Part shown: one piece after another, positions 1 through 8,962 of the stretch
How the letters are laid out: every line of letters begins with the position of its first letter
How positions within the stretch are numbered: the stretch's first letter is position 1
From: Paenibacillus sp. KS-LC4
GTDB taxonomy: Bacteria; Bacillota; Bacilli; Paenibacillales; Paenibacillaceae
Assembly (NCBI RefSeq): GCF_036894955.1
Contig: NZ_CP145905.1
Location: 5,181,001 to 5,245,000 of the forward strand
Reading direction: 5' to 3'
DNA length: 64,000 bases
Program-made: the position numbers and the translations under genes
Notes under the pieces: generated by a model
What the model saw: the letters and a program-made list of their open reading frames with translations, nothing else
Told to the model about the DNA's origin: nothing
Database searches by the model: none

Positions 1-206
1 ACAGCATCAATGCTGTTTTCCTTAAATACCGTTTCCAGAAAATCCTTATCGCGCAAATCGCCAACATACAGCTTTCCACCCGTTACCGCCTCGCGATGTC
101 CCTGCTCCAAATTGTCGACCACAACGATTTCTTCTCCGCGCTCTTTAAGCGATGCCACGGCATGCGAACCAATATATCCTGCTCCACCTGTAACTAATAC
201 TGCCAT
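1..206 (-). CDS. galE: UDP-glucose 4-epimerase, N-terminal part (runs off the window)
   Basis: Only the first 68 or so codons are inside the window. The protein begins MAVLVTGGAGYIGSHAV, the NAD-binding Rossmann motif (TGGAGYIGSH) of GalE and related short-chain epimerases, and continues with VVVDNLEQGHREAV, which is typical of GalE. GalE interconverts UDP-glucose and UDP-galactose in the Leloir pathway. The ATG at 206 follows a strong GGGAGGGATAACA ribosome site. It lies 73 bp downstream of galK on the same strand, so galK-galE is very likely one operon. The Leloir context makes GalE the best reading over other nucleotide-sugar epimerases. Confidence 0.9.
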   Translation of the reverse strand, partial: MAVLVTGGAGYIGSHAVASLKERGEEIVVVDNLEQGHREAVTGGKLYVGDLRDKDFLETVFKENSIDA

Positions 207-279
207 TGTTATCCCTCCCATATTTGCTTGCATTCTACTCACTTCAGTCGATAAGACTGCTTTAGACCGCTGTTATTGC

Positions 280-1452
280 TTAAACCAACTGCTCTACGCC
301 ATTGCCGATGCTGCACACGTAGAAATCCGCTTTAAGTCCGGTTGCCGCCGTATATTCCTCGCCCACCCGCTGCTTGAAGCGCTCGATGCTGTCTTCATGA
401 ACGAGCGAGACGGTGCAGCCGCCGAAGCCTGCGCCTGTCATGCGTGAGCCAAGCACGCCGTCTACTTTGCGAGCCGCAGCTACCATCGCATCCAGCTCCG
501 CACCGGTTACTTCATACAAATCGCGCAGCGAGTCATGCGAGCCATTCATCAATTGGCCAAACGAAACGAGATCGTCTTTCTTAAGGGCCTCCATGGATTG
601 CAATACCCGGTCAATCTCTTCGACAACATGCTGGGCGCGATTGCGGACGATATCTTCTTTAATCAGGTGCTTGTTTGCATTGAACTGCTCCAAGTTAATT
701 TGGCCAAGCAGCGTCAGCTCTGGGAACGCCTGCCTTAAGTCCTGAACCGCCTGCTCGCATTGGCTGCGGCGCTCATTGTAAGCGGAATCCACCAATCCAC
801 GGCGCTTGTTTGTGTTGCCGATAACGAGCTTGTAGCTGCCCGATTGGAACGGAACGAGATCATATTCAAGCGTGTCGCACATAAGCAAAATCGCATGATC
901 CTTCTTGCCGTTCGCCACAGCAAATTGATCCATAATGCCGCATTGCACACCGTTGAATTCATTTTCTGATTTTTGTGAGAGAAGCGCAATTTGCACCTTG
1001 TCGATCGGCTGTTTCTCCAGCGTCAGCAGGGCATGAGCCGTAACCACTTCAATGGAAGCTGACGAGGATAGACCCGCTCCGTTCGGAATTTCGCCATGGT
1101 ACAGCAAATCATAGCCGGAAGTATAGCTCACGCCGCGCTGCTGTAATTCGTGAACAATCCCTTTCGGATAGTTCATCCAGTCATCGGCTTCGTCATAAAC
1201 AATATTTTCAAGGTCAAACTCCCGGCTTATTGGAAAATTCGTCGTTGCCAGTCCAAGCTTGCGGTCTCCGCGTGCACGAATAAGCAGCGTAGTCCCAAAC
1301 GTTAAAGCAGCCGGAAACACATAACCACCGTTATAGTCGGTATGCTCGCCAATGAGATTCACTCGGCCCGGAGCATGAAATACTTGAATAGCGGAGGCGT
1401 CCCCACCATAGTGTTGAATAAATTTCTGTGTAAGCTCTTGAACATTTGCCAC
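280..1452 (-). CDS. galK: Galactokinase
   Basis: A 390-aa GHMP kinase that phosphorylates galactose at C1 using ATP, the entry step of the Leloir pathway. The galactokinase signature GRVNLIGEHTDYNGGYVFP lies at about residues 29-47, the GHMP ATP-binding loop GAGLSSSAS at about 125-133, and the C-terminal motif GAGFGGCTVSL at about 341-351. The length matches the family. The start is GTG at 1452, preceded by AAAGGGACGTGA; no better ATG is in frame. It heads an operon with galE and is divergent from an AraC-family regulator gene 213 bp away. Confidence 0.96.
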   Translation of the reverse strand: MANVQELTQKFIQHYGGDASAIQVFHAPGRVNLIGEHTDYNGGYVFPAALTFGTTLLIRARGDRKLGLATTNFPISREFDLENIVYDEADDWMNYPKGIVHELQQRGVSYTSGYDLLYHGEIPNGAGLSSSASIEVVTAHALLTLEKQPIDKVQIALLSQKSENEFNGVQCGIMDQFAVANGKKDHAILLMCDTLEYDLVPFQSGSYKLVIGNTNKRRGLVDSAYNERRSQCEQAVQDLRQAFPELTLLGQINLEQFNANKHLIKEDIVRNRAQHVVEEIDRVLQSMEALKKDDLVSFGQLMNGSHDSLRDLYEVTGAELDAMVAAARKVDGVLGSRMTGAGFGGCTVSLVHEDSIERFKQRVGEEYTAATGLKADFYVCSIGNGVEQLV

Positions 1453-1665
1453 TTGCTATCACGTCCCTTTTTATCGTCTTTTATAATTTGATGTAAGGCG
1501 ATGTCTTCCCCTTCAGTATAGCGCAAGGCAAGCGGCATTTAAAATGGCGCAAAGTGCTATTCACATGGATATTTGTGACTTTTATATCAACCTTAAGACA
1601 TGCTATGATTATTAAAATCCGCAAATACAGCAGTCTTTATTCCCAATTGCAGGCAGGTGTAATGA

Positions 1666-2532
1666 ATGACCAGACCAGAGAACTATAAAGTCGCCTCAAG
1701 CCCTATGATCATCGAAAATGATTTGCTTCACGTGTTGTTCGCAGGGGAAAGCCAGACGAAGCCCGCGCATCGCCTCGGTCCGAAAGTATATGATTTTTAT
1801 TTGATGCATGTCGTGCTTGAAGGCAGCGGCATCTTCATTTGTGGCGACAATCGCTATGAGCTGCGGGCAGGGCACACCTTTTTAATTGAGCCGGAGCAGC
1901 TTGTCAGCTATGAATCGGACGTTCAGAACCCGTGGCGCTACCGATGGGTTGCCTTTAGGGGCTCACTTTCTAGCGCGCTGCTTGAGACAGCAGGGTTATC
2001 CGCGGCTCAGCCTATCGTTGATACTGGCAGCAGCAGGCGGCCAGCCGTGCTTTTTCATCATATCTTCCATATTTTCCGCTCGAATGAGGCGGCCGCACAT
2101 TTGAAGGCAAATGGCTATTTGCAGCTGCTGCTCGCTGAATATAGCGCCGTTATGAGCGATACCGCTCGCGGCAAAGCGCTGATGGCCGATGACGAAGGGG
2201 AGCAATTGCTCCAAAAAATGATCCATTATTTATCGACGCAATATGCCCATCCCGTCTCTATTGAACAAATGGCGGAGGCGCTCGGCTACAATCGCGCCTA
2301 TTTATCGCGTTTTTTCAAACGCAAAACGGGAACATCGCCCGTCACCTTCCTGCTCAAGCTGAGAATAGATAAGGCTAAGCAGATGCTGCGCGAGCGTGGA
2401 GAACTGACGATTGAGCAAATTTCCGCTTCTGTCGGATTGCAGGATGCGCTTTATTTCTCTAAGCAATTTCGACGTTTTTATAATCAGTCCCCCACCGCTT
2501 ACCGCGAAGCGATGCGCAGTCTGAAAGAATAG
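1666..2532 (+). CDS. AraC-family transcriptional regulator with cupin sensor domain
   Basis: 288 aa. The N-terminal half has the AraC-type cupin pattern (YDFYLMHVVLEGSGIF ... LRAGHTFLIEPEQLV, about residues 40-85), usually a sugar-binding domain. The C-terminal 100 residues hold two helix-turn-helix motifs (EQMAEALGYNRAYLSRFFKRKTG and the later IEQISASVGLQDALYFSKQFRR segment), ending in the typical SPTAYR. The start ATG at 1666 follows GGCAGGTGTA; an ATG four bases upstream is out of frame. Divergent placement from galK suggests a role in galactoside or alpha-galactoside metabolism, but no operator could be identified. It might instead act on the downstream oxidoreductase gene. Confidence 0.9.
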   Translation: MTRPENYKVASSPMIIENDLLHVLFAGESQTKPAHRLGPKVYDFYLMHVVLEGSGIFICGDNRYELRAGHTFLIEPEQLVSYESDVQNPWRYRWVAFRGSLSSALLETAGLSAAQPIVDTGSSRRPAVLFHHIFHIFRSNEAAAHLKANGYLQLLLAEYSAVMSDTARGKALMADDEGEQLLQKMIHYLSTQYAHPVSIEQMAEALGYNRAYLSRFFKRKTGTSPVTFLLKLRIDKAKQMLRERGELTIEQISASVGLQDALYFSKQFRRFYNQSPTAYREAMRSLKE

Positions 2533-2662
2533 GAAGCAAGCCGCATTCCTTGTAATACAGAGAGGCTGTTATGGGACATATTAGTGGTACGGCATTGGAA
2601 TAGATATGTAATGGTTTTTAATAAAGCCATTTAAAATCAAATGAACAGGAGCTGTACCACTG

Positions 2663-3901
2663 ATGAAGGAGCTGCATACAGGCAGTCTGTATTGGCCTAC
2701 GACCTTAAATTCGACGGCAGACTATCCCCGTATTACCGAGAACAAAAAAGTAAAGGTTGCCATCGTCGGCGGCGGCATGTCTGGCAGCATTTGCGGTTAT
2801 ATTTTGGCGCAAAGCGGCATTGAAGCGGCAATGCTCGAACGGGAAAACGTGGCAGGCGGCAGTACGTCGGCCAACACCGGCCTGCTCCAGTTTTCCAATG
2901 ACATTATGCTGTGGGAGCTCGCAGACCAAATCGGCGAATACGATGCTGTGCGTTTCTATCGCGGCTGTCTGGATGCTGTGAGGCAGCTTGGAGAGATTGC
3001 GGCACAGCTCCCCGTAGATGTCGGCTTCATTCCGAGAAGCAGCCTGTATTATGCGACCTCCGAGCAGGATTTGCCGGGGCTGCGGAAGGAATTTGAGATG
3101 CTGCGCAAGCATGGATTTGACGTCACCTTTCTGGAGGCGGACGATATTTCCCGGCAGTTTCCCTTCCGCAAACCGGGTGCCATTATGGCGAATGGAGATG
3201 CCGAGGTTAATCCATTTCAGTTCGTGCAGGGCGTATCCAGCGCTGCGGCGCAAGCCGGTCTGCAAATATATGAGCATACCGACATCGTAAAGCATGAACA
3301 GACTGCTGAGGGCATGCAGCTGTTGCGGACATCCGACGGCTGGGAAATCGAGGCGGAGCATGTGATATTCGCTATTGGCTATGAGCCCGAGGAATTGCGC
3401 GGCCAGTTGGTTAAAGCCGACATCAATCGCTCCTTTGCCGCCGTTACTGGCGTTCAGGATGAAGCGAAGCTTCGGGCCAATTGGCCGGGACCATGCCTTA
3501 TTTGGGAAACGGCGCGCCCCTATTTATATTTGCGCACGACGGTGGATGGCCGGATCGTCGTCGGCGGTCTGGACGAAATGACCGATGCGCCTATTGAAAG
3601 CGAGAAGCTGCGGCGCAAGCGAACCGATAAGCTGCTGGAGAAAATAACGGCGTTGTTTCCGATGCTGGATCAGCCGCTGGAATTTGAATGGAGCGCCACG
3701 TTCGGTGAATCCCGCGATAATCTGCCCTTTATCGGCGCCGATCCAAAAATGCCCGGCGTCTACTATTGCCTCGGCTACGGCGGCAACGGCACCGTCTACA
3801 GCACGATGGCTGCTTATATGCTGCGGGATATGATCAATGGGAGGGAGCATCCGCTCGCAAGCATCGTGCGCCTTGACCGTCCTTCGTTATTAAAGGTATA
3901 G
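2663..3901 (+). CDS. FAD-dependent amine/amino-acid oxidoreductase (DAO family)
   Basis: 412 aa. A dinucleotide-binding motif, KVAIVGGGMSGSICGY, sits at residues 31-46 after a 30-residue N-terminal extension. The AGGSTSANTGLLQ segment that follows is typical of the glycine/D-amino-acid oxidase superfamily. The C-terminal FAD contact region (GYGGNGTVYS) is near residues 372-381. It should oxidise a primary or secondary amine or hydroxy-acid with FAD. The substrate cannot be read from sequence. The ATG at 2663 follows AGGAGCTGTACCACTG. The gene stands alone after the AraC gene and ends at a strong palindromic terminator. Confidence 0.88.
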   Translation: MKELHTGSLYWPTTLNSTADYPRITENKKVKVAIVGGGMSGSICGYILAQSGIEAAMLERENVAGGSTSANTGLLQFSNDIMLWELADQIGEYDAVRFYRGCLDAVRQLGEIAAQLPVDVGFIPRSSLYYATSEQDLPGLRKEFEMLRKHGFDVTFLEADDISRQFPFRKPGAIMANGDAEVNPFQFVQGVSSAAAQAGLQIYEHTDIVKHEQTAEGMQLLRTSDGWEIEAEHVIFAIGYEPEELRGQLVKADINRSFAAVTGVQDEAKLRANWPGPCLIWETARPYLYLRTTVDGRIVVGGLDEMTDAPIESEKLRRKRTDKLLEKITALFPMLDQPLEFEWSATFGESRDNLPFIGADPKMPGVYYCLGYGGNGTVYSTMAAYMLRDMINGREHPLASIVRLDRPSLLKV

Positions 3902-3939
3902 GCAAATATCACAGCCTTATTGAGCCTTGTTGTATTGAG

Positions 3940-3997
3940 CGTTATATAGAAAGGAGGGGCTCCGCCGATCGGCGGAGCCCCTCCTTTCTATATAACG
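3940..3997. terminator. Perfect 58-bp palindrome, bidirectional terminator
   Basis: Arms 3940-3968 and 3969-3997 are exact reverse complements (29 bp each) with no unpaired centre; the core is CCGCCGATCGGCGG. It lies between two convergent genes (the FAD oxidoreductase and the stress-protein gene), as expected for a shared terminator. The A/T-rich outer arms supply the U-rich 3' tail in both directions. Confidence 0.85.
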
Positions 3998-4062
3998 TAA
4001 ACCGTATAACACACAAGACTTTTGCTGTTTTTCGTTCATTTATTTGTGCTCATCGTCTATAT

Positions 4063-4602
4063 CTAAAGATCGGCAATATGCTCAGCGCCTTGGCTGCGAA
4101 GCACAGATTCCGCTACTGACAGCCGCGCCAGCTTCGGTCCGCCCTCTTTGTCCATCATCGTATGGGTCTCATCCGTCTCGATGACGACGATAATGCGTCC
4201 TTCACGAATTGCATCTCGGCTTGCATCCTCGGCTTTATCCAGACCAAGCGCCCTAAGCGCGCGATTGATGCCGTCATCATCCGCGCTTAGATTAGTCGCA
4301 AGCAAGCCATCTGTTGTCAAAGGCACCGCGGCCCAGCCGCCAGCTCCAGTCATGCCCGTCGTAGGGATCGCCGCAGCAGCAGCAATCGTCGTCCCTTCAT
4401 GGCCCGCATGGCTTGCCTTCGTTCGTGCCAGCTCCATGACCTCATCGGCATGCACATCGGTTTCCGCCTCAATTCGGCGGGAATGCTCGCCGTCCTTAGC
4501 AATGATTTGAAGCTCCCCAGGCACGAATCCGGCTTGCTCCAATGCGGTAATCGTATCAATTACTTCTTGCTCCGTCTTGAAAATCCCCAGCTTCTTAGCC
4601 AT
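4063..4602 (-). CDS. General stress protein 17M-like (YflT family)
   Basis: 179 aa. The start MAKKLGIFKTEQEVIDTITA followed by QAGFVPGELQIIAKD is characteristic of the heat-induced general stress protein 17M/YflT family, in which a ferredoxin-like fold is followed by a Gly/Ala-rich middle (TTIAAAAAIPTTGMTGAGG). Family members in Bacillus are induced by SigB, but no GTTT/GGGTA SigB promoter is visible upstream here. The ATG at 4602 has an excellent TAGGAGGAGATTCGA ribosome site. The biochemical role is unknown. Confidence 0.82.
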   Translation of the reverse strand: MAKKLGIFKTEQEVIDTITALEQAGFVPGELQIIAKDGEHSRRIEAETDVHADEVMELARTKASHAGHEGTTIAAAAAIPTTGMTGAGGWAAVPLTTDGLLATNLSADDDGINRALRALGLDKAEDASRDAIREGRIIVVIETDETHTMMDKEGGPKLARLSVAESVLRSQGAEHIADL

Positions 4603-4808
4603 TCGAATCTCCTCCTAAAACCTGATTGTGAATACTAAAGTCTGCTGATTTGGGCATCTGATCCATACGCCTCATTACAGCCGGCTTCGACCGAGCGCTC
4701 TTAGAATAGTTATACCCTCAGCGGCAAGGAATCAATCGTATTGCATAGAGATTCACTGCTCGGTTGTTGTACAACAATCACTTTCAAGGTATGATGGAAG
4801 GAAGTGAT

Positions 4809-6050
4809 ATGGAAATCGGACAAGCAGGGGGCAAGGCGATGATTCATCGAGTGCTTCGCTATCCCGCGCAGTGGGATTGGCAAATGCTGCAGCTCGAAAG
4901 GCAGCATGCGGAGTTAGGGCAGAAACTGCCCAAACGCAAGGACAATAGAAAAAATAACGAAAGCTTCCTTGCAGCGCGGCCATACCCTGTTCAGGCAGCA
5001 AGCGGCGCCGATTCGCAAATGCTTGAGGCGAAGCTGCTGCTTCCAGAATGCGCATCCTGGCTTGAGGAATGCAACGGACGAACGACAAATCAAATTACCG
5101 TTGCTCCAGCAACTGAGCTTGGGCCGCTTGTTCATGGCACGCTGATGATCCAGATCTCGGAGGTGCATACGGACATACAGCCGTTCCACTTTTGGGTATG
5201 TGGCAGGCGACTTGTGACGATGCATGAGGATATGAGGTTGGCTATACGTTTTCAAGCAGATGATGTAACGAATAGGCTGGAAGCTTGCGATACCGCTCCA
5301 GAAGCGCTGCTTGTTATGCTGGGAGTTATATTAGGCCCGTTCCATGAAGGGCTGGACGGCTTTGAAACACGGCTCGGAGAACTTGAAAATAATATGCGCA
5401 GTGCCAATCGTACCGGCCTGATGGACGTCATTATTGAAAGGCGGTATGACCTGCTGCATTGGAGTCATCTGTTTACGCCCGTTCGTGAGCTTCACGGCTC
5501 AGTGAAGGAGGCCTTTCTCGACGGGATTATGGAAAGTGAAGCCTACAAGCGCATTACACACAAGCTGGAGAGGATCGATACGCTGCTCAAGCATTATTCA
5601 CTGGAGATCGACACACTCATTTCAATGGACGATGCCATCTCCAACTTCCGCGGCAATGATATTATGAAGACGCTGACGATTTTCACGGTGATTTTTACTC
5701 CGGCAACGGTCATTTCTGCCCTTTGGGGTGTGAATTTGCAGCCGCTGCCTTGGGACAAAACTTGGTGGGGCTTTACGATCCTTTGCGCCTTCATTATAGG
5801 GATAACCGTCTTCATTTACGTGTGGCTATGGAAAAAAGGGTGGACTGGCGATATGCTGATTGGCCGCGGTAGTTCAAGCAAGCTGACTGCCTCTCGCTCT
5901 GATCGCCACAGCCGCAAGAAGTATAAGGAGGCGCCAGAGGAGGACAGCGGGCGACGTTACTCATCGGAGCGCACATCACCTGCCAATACTTCCACGCAGG
6001 AGCAGGCTGCACAAGCAGCCAAGCCATTGACTAGATCACGCCGACTGTAG
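4809..6050 (+). CDS. CorA-family divalent cation transporter with GVN variant motif
   Basis: 413 aa from the chosen ATG, which is preceded by GGAAGGAAGTG; upstream TTG and ATG codons (4764, 4791) lack a comparable site. The large cytoplasmic domain with a long stalk helix (EGLDGFETRLGELENNMR) is followed by TM1 (about 289-306), the loop ALWGVNLQPLPW (307-314) and TM2 (about 320-341). Classical CorA has GMN after TM1; here it is GVN, as in some ZntB-like relatives, so the ion may be Mg, Co, Ni or Zn. About 70 charged residues follow TM2, an unusually long C-terminal tail for CorA, which normally ends soon after TM2. Confidence 0.87.
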   Translation: MEIGQAGGKAMIHRVLRYPAQWDWQMLQLERQHAELGQKLPKRKDNRKNNESFLAARPYPVQAASGADSQMLEAKLLLPECASWLEECNGRTTNQITVAPATELGPLVHGTLMIQISEVHTDIQPFHFWVCGRRLVTMHEDMRLAIRFQADDVTNRLEACDTAPEALLVMLGVILGPFHEGLDGFETRLGELENNMRSANRTGLMDVIIERRYDLLHWSHLFTPVRELHGSVKEAFLDGIMESEAYKRITHKLERIDTLLKHYSLEIDTLISMDDAISNFRGNDIMKTLTIFTVIFTPATVISALWGVNLQPLPWDKTWWGFTILCAFIIGITVFIYVWLWKKGWTGDMLIGRGSSSKLTASRSDRHSRKKYKEAPEEDSGRRYSSERTSPANTSTQEQAAQAAKPLTRSRRL

Positions 6051-6073
6051 CCAAACAGGCAATAAGATAAAAT

Positions 6074-6120
6074 AAGCCCCTCCATTGCTCGCTATTTCAG
6101 CGAATTTGGAGGGGCTTTGC
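6074..6120. terminator. Bidirectional intrinsic terminator
   Basis: AAGCCCCTCCA (6074-6084) pairs with TGGAGGGGCTT (6107-6117), with a smaller inner stem. It lies between the convergent corA-like and Gfo/Idh genes. Confidence 0.8.
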
Positions 6121-6159
6121 TTTATTTACAGCATCGCTTCATTCATTTAGCAAAGCGTT

Positions 6160-7140
6160 TTATACGTACGAGGGCAAATGAACAGGAAGGCCCGACTTCG
6201 CCGATTGATTAGCTGCAACGGTAATTTCCTGCGTCCGCAAAGCATCTGCATAGGTCGAACGAATGCGTGAAGTATCGCCGGTGCGAACGGCATGCAGGAA
6301 CGCTTCATTTTCAAGCTGATAGGGATCGCGCTTATTTACGTATTCTGTTTTGCGGCTCGCTTCGATATCTATGAGCCCATGATGCCCAAGCTCCAATACA
6401 CCCTTATCCGTATAAATGTGCAGTCCGGCACGTTCTCCGGCGCTAATGGCACAAGTATTGCTAATGGAAGCGACTGCGCCGTTAGCCAGCTTAAAGGTGG
6501 CCGTTCCAATATCCGGAACCTCAACCCCTTCTTCCTTGCCTGCCATAATCCGGTCGCCGTAGGCTGCATAAACCTCCGTAACTTCACCAAGCAAATAGCG
6601 GAGTAAATCTACAATATGAGTCGTCTGCTCGACGAACTGACCGCCAGAGCCCTTCATTTTTCTCCACCAGCCAACACCAGGCATACCGCCCATCCAGCTC
6701 CCGATAGCCATGGCAGCCAGTCTGCTCTCCAACAGCTCCTTCGCTTTATCCGTGCCGTCCATATAACGGAAATGGTAGCCGACTGAGGTTATGAGGCCGC
6801 TAGCCTGTACCGCTTGTCCAATAGCTGCCGGTGTTTCAACATCGACGCCAAGCGGTTTTTCGACCAGAAACGGAATTTTGCGCTTCACCAGCTCCGTTTC
6901 GATCTCTCCATGGGCAAACGGCGGCACACAAATATAGACCGCATCCAGCTTCCGGTCATCGAGCATATCGGAAACGTTTTCATAACCGCGTGCATCTGTA
7001 AACGGCTTTGCCGCATCGTCGGCCTTCTGCTTGCTTGTAGCCACTAGCGCTGCTACGTTGACGCCTTCCATACTTGCCAGCTTTTGAGCGTGCATTTGAC
7101 CAAACCAACCTGTACCAATAACACCAATCTGCAAAGTCAT
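6160..7140 (-). CDS. Gfo/Idh/MocA family NAD(P)-dependent oxidoreductase
   Basis: 326 aa from the ATG at 7140, which has GGGAGCTTGCAC upstream; a TTG six bases earlier is less likely. The N-terminal Rossmann motif is IGVIGTGWFGQMHA, and the family motif EKPLGVD sits near residue 96. The remainder matches the alpha/beta substrate domain of glucose-fructose and inositol-type dehydrogenases. Substrate unknown, probably a sugar or cyclitol. The gene stands alone and is convergent with the CorA-like gene. Confidence 0.9.
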   Translation of the reverse strand: MTLQIGVIGTGWFGQMHAQKLASMEGVNVAALVATSKQKADDAAKPFTDARGYENVSDMLDDRKLDAVYICVPPFAHGEIETELVKRKIPFLVEKPLGVDVETPAAIGQAVQASGLITSVGYHFRYMDGTDKAKELLESRLAAMAIGSWMGGMPGVGWWRKMKGSGGQFVEQTTHIVDLLRYLLGEVTEVYAAYGDRIMAGKEEGVEVPDIGTATFKLANGAVASISNTCAISAGERAGLHIYTDKGVLELGHHGLIDIEASRKTEYVNKRDPYQLENEAFLHAVRTGDTSRIRSTYADALRTQEITVAANQSAKSGLPVHLPSYV

Positions 7141-7357
7141 GTGCAAGCTCCCATCGTAAAGCTTTTTTCCTATTATAACGGCGCAGCCCTGCTCGCGTCC
7201 AATGCTACTTTGCTAAATTTTTTTAATCTGGGCATGGCCCAAGCAGTTGCGGGGACGCCCAGTCTTTCATATGCTACAACATCAGCTTCCCGCTTGCAGT
7301 CAGCAAACAGGCAGAAACTTCTCGCGCAATCGCGCAGTAAGGATCGGAGGTCGGGCA

Positions 7358-8173
7358 ATGACAACTTTGAAAAAAAACAACCGGGAGTCACAGCAGTTGG
7401 ACACTCGGACAGCTTTGTTTTTGGCCGCAGTATGCGGTCAAACGTATTTACAATTCACGAATCCAAGCGGGCTGTTTCTCGTACCTCGCAATTATACGCT
7501 GGTCGGGACATTCAATGCCAAGGCCTATGATCAGACGGAGGAAGCCTTTGGCTTCCTGCTGACGTCTGAGCAGTCCTCCGTACTCGCTTTCCGCGGCTCG
7601 GGCTCCGCCGTCGATTGGGTATCGGATTTTATCGCCCAGCAAACACCCTATCGTCCCGTGAAAAATGGCGGTTATACGCATAAGGGCTTCACCGATATTT
7701 ATATGTCTGCGCGGGATCAAATTTTGGCGCTCATGGAGCAGTTGCCCGCTGATAAGCCATTGTTTATAACCGGGCATAGCCTAGGCGGCGCTTTGGCTAC
7801 GCTTGCAGCTGCCGATATTGCCGCGAATACGCCAATAAAATCACCGATTGTCTATACCTTCGGGGCACCACGGGTCGGTGATCCTAAATTTGTTCGAAAT
7901 TACAACAATCTTGTCGGTACCCATTGGCGTTTTCAAAACGAATATGATATCGTTCCCCATCTCCCAACACTTGTGTATCAATCGCCACAAACGAAAAAAA
8001 CGTATTATTACTTGCATGTAAAGGGCGAGGTCAAGCGCTCGTTCAGACTCGGCTCGGTTGCCGCCAACCATGTACTGCCTAGCTATTTTAACGATCTTTA
8101 TGTCGAGGAGCCCATTTTTGCGCTGGCTGTCTGTTCGGAGCCCCCGGGCTGGTGCCCGCTGCTTACCCAGTAG
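7358..8173 (+). CDS. Lipase class 3 family protein
   Basis: 271 aa from the ATG at 7358, which has GGAGG at 7346-7350; the upstream open frame lacks this. The class 3 (Rhizomucor-type) lipase nucleophile elbow GHSLGGA is present with Ser141. Asp197 (NEYDIVP) and His238 (AANHVLPSY) fit the catalytic triad, and VYTFGAPRVGD is the usual following strand. No signal peptide is seen, so it is probably cytoplasmic or leaderless. Substrate may be mono- or diacylglycerol. Confidence 0.88.
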   Translation: MTTLKKNNRESQQLDTRTALFLAAVCGQTYLQFTNPSGLFLVPRNYTLVGTFNAKAYDQTEEAFGFLLTSEQSSVLAFRGSGSAVDWVSDFIAQQTPYRPVKNGGYTHKGFTDIYMSARDQILALMEQLPADKPLFITGHSLGGALATLAAADIAANTPIKSPIVYTFGAPRVGDPKFVRNYNNLVGTHWRFQNEYDIVPHLPTLVYQSPQTKKTYYYLHVKGEVKRSFRLGSVAANHVLPSYFNDLYVEEPIFALAVCSEPPGWCPLLTQ

Positions 8174-8191
8174 ACCTTCTTATGTTTGCAT

Positions 8192-8247
8192 AAAGAAGCT
8201 TGGCAGCGGACAAATGCTATTGCATCCGCCCGCTGCCAAGCTTCTTT
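8192..8247. terminator. Bidirectional intrinsic terminator
   Basis: AAAGAAGCTTGGCAGCG (8192-8208) pairs exactly with CGCTGCCAAGCTTCTTT (8231-8247). It separates the convergent lipase and hemolysin III genes. Confidence 0.85.
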
Positions 8248-8253
8248 GAACGT

Positions 8254-8898
8254 TTATGATGGGAGCATATAGAGCAAAATCGCAAAGAAATGCAGCACGG
8301 ACCCGCCTAATACGAACATATGCCATACCGCATGATGGTAAGGAAACGCTCGCCACATATAAAAGACGGTTCCCACGGTATAAAGCAGCCCGCCTGTAAT
8401 AAGCAGTTGCAAGCCACCGGGCGCCAAATGGCTCGTAAGCGACTTCCAGGCAAAGACGATGAGCCATCCCATGGCCAAATATACGATAGTCGAGGTAAAT
8501 AAAAACTTTGATGCAAAAAATGCTTTAAATACGACGCCAACGAGCGCAAAGCCCCAGACGATGCCGAAGAGCACCCACCCTAATGTCCCCTGCACAATAT
8601 GCAGCAAAATAGGTGTATACGTCCCCGCAATAAATACATAAATAAAGGAATGGTCCAGCGATTCAAAAACACGCTTGGCCCTGCCTTCTGGAAAGCTGTG
8701 CACTAATGTGGATGCGGCATAAAGCAGCAGCATCGCTGTTCCATAAATCGTAAAGCTGACCACATGAGAGGCAGTACCCTTATCTACAGCAAATATGATT
8801 AAAATAACGAGCGCAGCAACACTAAGTGCAGCGCCAATACCATGAGTGATGGCATTGGCTATTTCCTCGCGCTTGGAATAAGTGTGTGTGTTGGCCAT
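8254..8898 (-). CDS. Hemolysin III family membrane protein (YqfA/PAQR type)
   Basis: 214 aa with seven predicted membrane segments. It starts MANTHTYSKREEIANAITHG, the usual hemolysin III opening, and contains the conserved LVHSF ... DHSFIYVFIAGTYTP region and the C-terminal WRAFPYHHAVWHMFV histidines that mark the CREST/PAQR superfamily. The start has GGAGGTGCCATAGCA upstream. Biological role in Bacillales is poorly known; a hydrolase activity on membrane lipids has been proposed for the superfamily. Confidence 0.92.
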   Translation of the reverse strand: MANTHTYSKREEIANAITHGIGAALSVAALVILIIFAVDKGTASHVVSFTIYGTAMLLLYAASTLVHSFPEGRAKRVFESLDHSFIYVFIAGTYTPILLHIVQGTLGWVLFGIVWGFALVGVVFKAFFASKFLFTSTIVYLAMGWLIVFAWKSLTSHLAPGGLQLLITGGLLYTVGTVFYMWRAFPYHHAVWHMFVLGGSVLHFFAILLYMLPS

Positions 8899-8962
8899 TG
8901 CTATGGCACCTCCATCCTAACCACTGAATATATTAAACACTTGCTATTTACAGTGTAGAACA

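Noticed and set aside
2705..3361. Long minus-strand open frame (218 codons) opposite the FAD oxidoreductase gene
   Set aside because: It mirrors a well-recognised gene, has no family features and no ribosome site.
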